NCBI GenBank assembly: GCA_014534415.1
Contig: JACVRM010000115.1
Location: 1 to 6,816, forward strand
Origin: Thermoleophilia bacterium
GTDB lineage: Bacteria; Actinomycetota; Thermoleophilia; Gaiellales; Gaiellaceae
DNA length: 6,816 nt
Direction of reading: 5' to 3'
Every line of letters begins with the position of its first letter. Position 1 is the stretch's first letter. The notes beneath the pieces are model-generated. The model was not told where the DNA came from. It saw nothing but the letters and a program-made list of their open reading frames with translations, and did not search any database. A program made the position numbers and the translations under genes. Below are positions 5,125 through 6,816 of this stretch, one piece after another.

Positions 5125-6326
5125 GCGTCCCACTCGACCACGAGCTTGCGGAAGCCGCGCGCGAAGAAGATCGGCTCGCGCTGGGGCGGCTCGTCCGCGG
5201 CGCGGAGGTTCGGCAGTCGCTCGAGCAGCATCGGCAGCGCGACGCGAAGCTCGAGGCGCGCCAGGGGCGCCCCGATGCAGAAGTGGATCCCCTTGCCGAA
5301 CGCGAGGTGCTTGTTCAGCGCGTCGCGCTGCGGCCGCGGTGTGTCGGGGTCGTCGAAGACGGCGTCGTCGCGGTTTGCCGATCCGAAGTGGACCATCACG
5401 CGGGCCCCGGCCGGCAGCGCCCGGCCTCCGAGCTCCACGTCGCGCGTCGTACGGCGGAACAGCCCCTGCGCCGGCGACTCGAGGCGCAGGACCTCCTCGG
5501 CCGCGAGCGGCGCACGCTCCGGATCCGCGAGTTGCTCGCGCAGCTCTGGATGCGCGAACGCAAGCGCGAGCGCGCTGCCGATCGCACGGGTCACGGTCAC
5601 GTGCCCCGCGACCATGAGGTCGAGCGGCACGCCGGCAACCTCGGGCACTGTCAGGTCCTCGCGCGCGGCCATCAGCGCGCCCATGAGATCGTCCCGCGGC
5701 TCGCGCGCGCGGTCCTCGAGCGCGCTTACGAAGTACCGCTGCATCTCGACGAGCCCGCGCGCATGGGAGACCTGTTCGTCTGTCGGCCGCTCCTGCTGGA
5801 GCAGCAGCCAGTCCTGCCCCCACTCGTGCAGCCGCGGGAGGTCCACGTGCGGGATGCCCAGCATCTCCCCGAGCACGCTCAGCGGCAGCGGCCAGGCGAA
5901 GCGCTCGATGAGGTCAGCGCGCCCCTCGTGCGCGAACCCGTCGATGAGTTCGCCCGCGATCGCCTCGACGCGCGGCTCCATCTCCGCCACTCGCCGCGGC
6001 GTGAACGCGCGAACTACGAGGCCGCGGATGCGGTCGTGGAGCGGCGGGTCGACGTCGATGATGTAGGGCATGTCGGGCCACCCCTCGGCGAGCACCTCGT
6101 GCGCCTGCGCGGGGAGCGCGGACTTCCGCGAGAGCAGTGCGCCGGCGGACGAGAAAGTGCGGTGATCCTTCAGCACCTTGAGCACGTCGTCGTAGCGGGT
6201 GACCACCCAGAGGTCGAGGTGCGGCGCGTAGAAGACGGGCTGCTCGCGTCGCGCGAGCTCGAGCAGCGGGAACGGGTCCTCGCGCTGCTCGGGTGCGAGC
6301 GGGTCGAAGTGGATCGCCTCGGTCAC
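5121..6326 (-). CDS. Cytochrome P450 (bacterial class I type)
   Basis: A 401-residue soluble P450, the standard bacterial length. Such enzymes insert oxygen into an organic substrate with electrons from a ferredoxin, and none is encoded in this window. The heme-binding loop is intact (FGKGIHFCIG, 343-352) with Cys350 as thiolate ligand. The K-helix ExxR is Glu278-Arg281, and the C-helix DPPLHDRIR (93-101) carries the heme-propionate residues His97 and Arg101. The I-helix reads AGHVTVT (240-246): the conserved acidic residue before Thr is Val243, while Thr244 stays. I start it at GTG 6326 because that GTG overlaps the permease stop by four bases (GTGA) behind GAGGAG (6329-6334), although the spacing is only 2 nt. 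A GTG at 6347 would add seven residues. It is in an operon with the ABC permease and converges on the hydrolase. Substrate unknown. Confidence 0.92.
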   Translation of the reverse strand: MTEAIHFDPLAPEQREDPFPLLELARREQPVFYAPHLDLWVVTRYDDVLKVLKDHRTFSSAGALLSRKSALPAQAHEVLAEGWPDMPYIIDVDPPLHDRIRGLVVRAFTPRRVAEMEPRVEAIAGELIDGFAHEGRADLIERFAWPLPLSVLGEMLGIPHVDLPRLHEWGQDWLLLQQERPTDEQVSHARGLVEMQRYFVSALEDRAREPRDDLMGALMAAREDLTVPEVAGVPLDLMVAGHVTVTRAIGSALALAFAHPELREQLADPERAPLAAEEVLRLESPAQGLFRRTTRDVELGGRALPAGARVMVHFGSANRDDAVFDDPDTPRPQRDALNKHLAFGKGIHFCIGAPLARLELRVALPMLLERLPNLRAADEPPQREPIFFARGFRKLVVEWDA

Positions 6327-6816
6327 TGCTCCTCGTAGCGCGCCCACGGCACGAGCAGGCGCTCGAGTGCGACGAGAGCGTAGAAGAGCACGATGCTCAT
6401 CAGCGCGAGCAGCACCATCGCCGCGAACGCCAGCGACGTGTTCACGTTGCCTCCGGACGCGATGATCACGTACCCGAGTCCCTTCTCGGCCCCGACGAAC
6501 TCGCCGATCACCGCACCGATGACGGCGAGCGAGATCGCAACCTTGAGACCGACGAAGACGTGCGGCAGCGAGGCAGGAAACCGGAGCTTGACGAACGACT
6601 GCAGCCGCGAGGCGTCGAGCGAGCGGACGAGCTCGACCAGCTCGGGCGGTGTCGACTTGAGCCCGGTCGCGGTGGAGATGACGATCGGGAAGATGCAGAG
6701 CAGCAGCGTGACCACGACCTTCGGACCGACGCCGAAGCCCATCCAGAGGATGAGGATCGGGGCGATCGCGATCTTCGGCACCGCGTTCAACGCCAGCAGC
6801 ACCGGGTAGATCGTGC
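6323..6816 (-). CDS. ABC transporter permease, SsuC/TauC-like (N-terminus off window)
   Basis: The frame stays open to the right edge, so about 100 N-terminal residues of a typical 250-280-residue permease are missing; the last 163 are here. It is an inner-membrane channel subunit of a binding-protein-dependent importer. At least four hydrophobic segments are seen. Between them lies the cytoplasmic EAA-type loop that contacts the ATPase (ELVELVRSLDASRLQSFVKL, then RFPASLP). The Gly usual in that loop is Asp here (SLDAS), a variation I believe occurs in this subfamily. The sequence style, ending in LERLLVPW, matches the nitrate/sulfonate/taurine and pyrimidine-precursor group. This group also imports many other small compounds, so the substrate is open. 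The ATPase and binding protein are probably just outside the window. Its stop overlaps the P450 start, so transport and oxidation are probably linked. Confidence 0.9.
   Translation of the reverse strand, partial: TIYPVLLALNAVPKIAIAPILILWMGFGVGPKVVVTLLLCIFPIVISTATGLKSTPPELVELVRSLDASRLQSFVKLRFPASLPHVFVGLKVAISLAVIGAVIGEFVGAEKGLGYVIIASGGNVNTSLAFAAMVLLALMSIVLFYALVALERLLVPWARYEEQ

Noticed and set aside
4432..5823. Long open frame of 463 codons on the minus strand
   Set aside because: It runs antisense to the hydrolase and out of frame through the P450, both of which have complete catalytic motifs. Its translation is Arg/Ala/Gly-rich with no domain, a usual effect of GC-rich codon third positions.
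4671..6338. Long open frame of 555 codons on the plus strand
   Set aside because: It lies antisense to almost the whole P450 and out of frame with the hydrolase. Composition is low-complexity Arg/Glu/Val and no motif is seen.

Overview
The window is a high-GC stretch, roughly 70% G+C by eye, whose codons mostly end in G or C. It contains a protein of the 'secreted repeat of unknown function' family and a degenerate cupredoxin joined to an Ig-like repeat. Both are common in Actinomycetota, and I associate this combination with Thermoleophilia/Gaiellales-like soil lineages. That taxonomic call is an inference from protein style; no rRNA or marker gene is present.

Left part (1-3442), an envelope and regulatory block. 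A minus-strand exported cupredoxin-like protein runs off the left edge. It is divergent from a plus-strand MarR-family regulator, and the 90-bp AT-richer gap between them holds a perfect 13-bp palindrome. Next on the plus strand are a small exported secreted-repeat protein, a perfect 15-bp hairpin, and an OmpR-type response regulator. The regulator overlaps its histidine kinase by 4 nt (GTGA). The kinase has membrane segments and a HAMP-like linker but almost no extracytoplasmic domain.

Middle (3443-3721), no protein gene. This 279-bp convergent gap carries the 3' portion of a tRNA gene on the minus strand: T-arm, variable region, 3' acceptor strand and part of the anticodon arm. There is no matching 5' half. 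Such tRNA 3' ends are typical of attachment-site scars at integrated elements. Two GC-rich hairpins follow, one directly behind the stop of the next gene.

Right part (3722-6816), a metabolic block. A minus-strand NAD-type short-chain dehydrogenase is divergent, with only 11 bp between start codons, from a plus-strand alpha/beta hydrolase. The hydrolase converges on a minus-strand cytochrome P450, and the two share a CTAG containing both stop codons. The P450 is translationally coupled (GTGA overlap) to an upstream SsuC/TauC-like ABC permease that runs off the right edge. Oxygenase, dehydrogenase, hydrolase and importer together suggest uptake and oxidative breakdown of a small organic compound; the substrate cannot be read from sequence.

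I found no CRISPR array, transposase, intact RNA gene or clearly new multi-gene system. The points most worth checking are the tRNA scar, the P450 I-helix substitution, the cupredoxin without a copper site, and the palindromes in the regulatory gaps.
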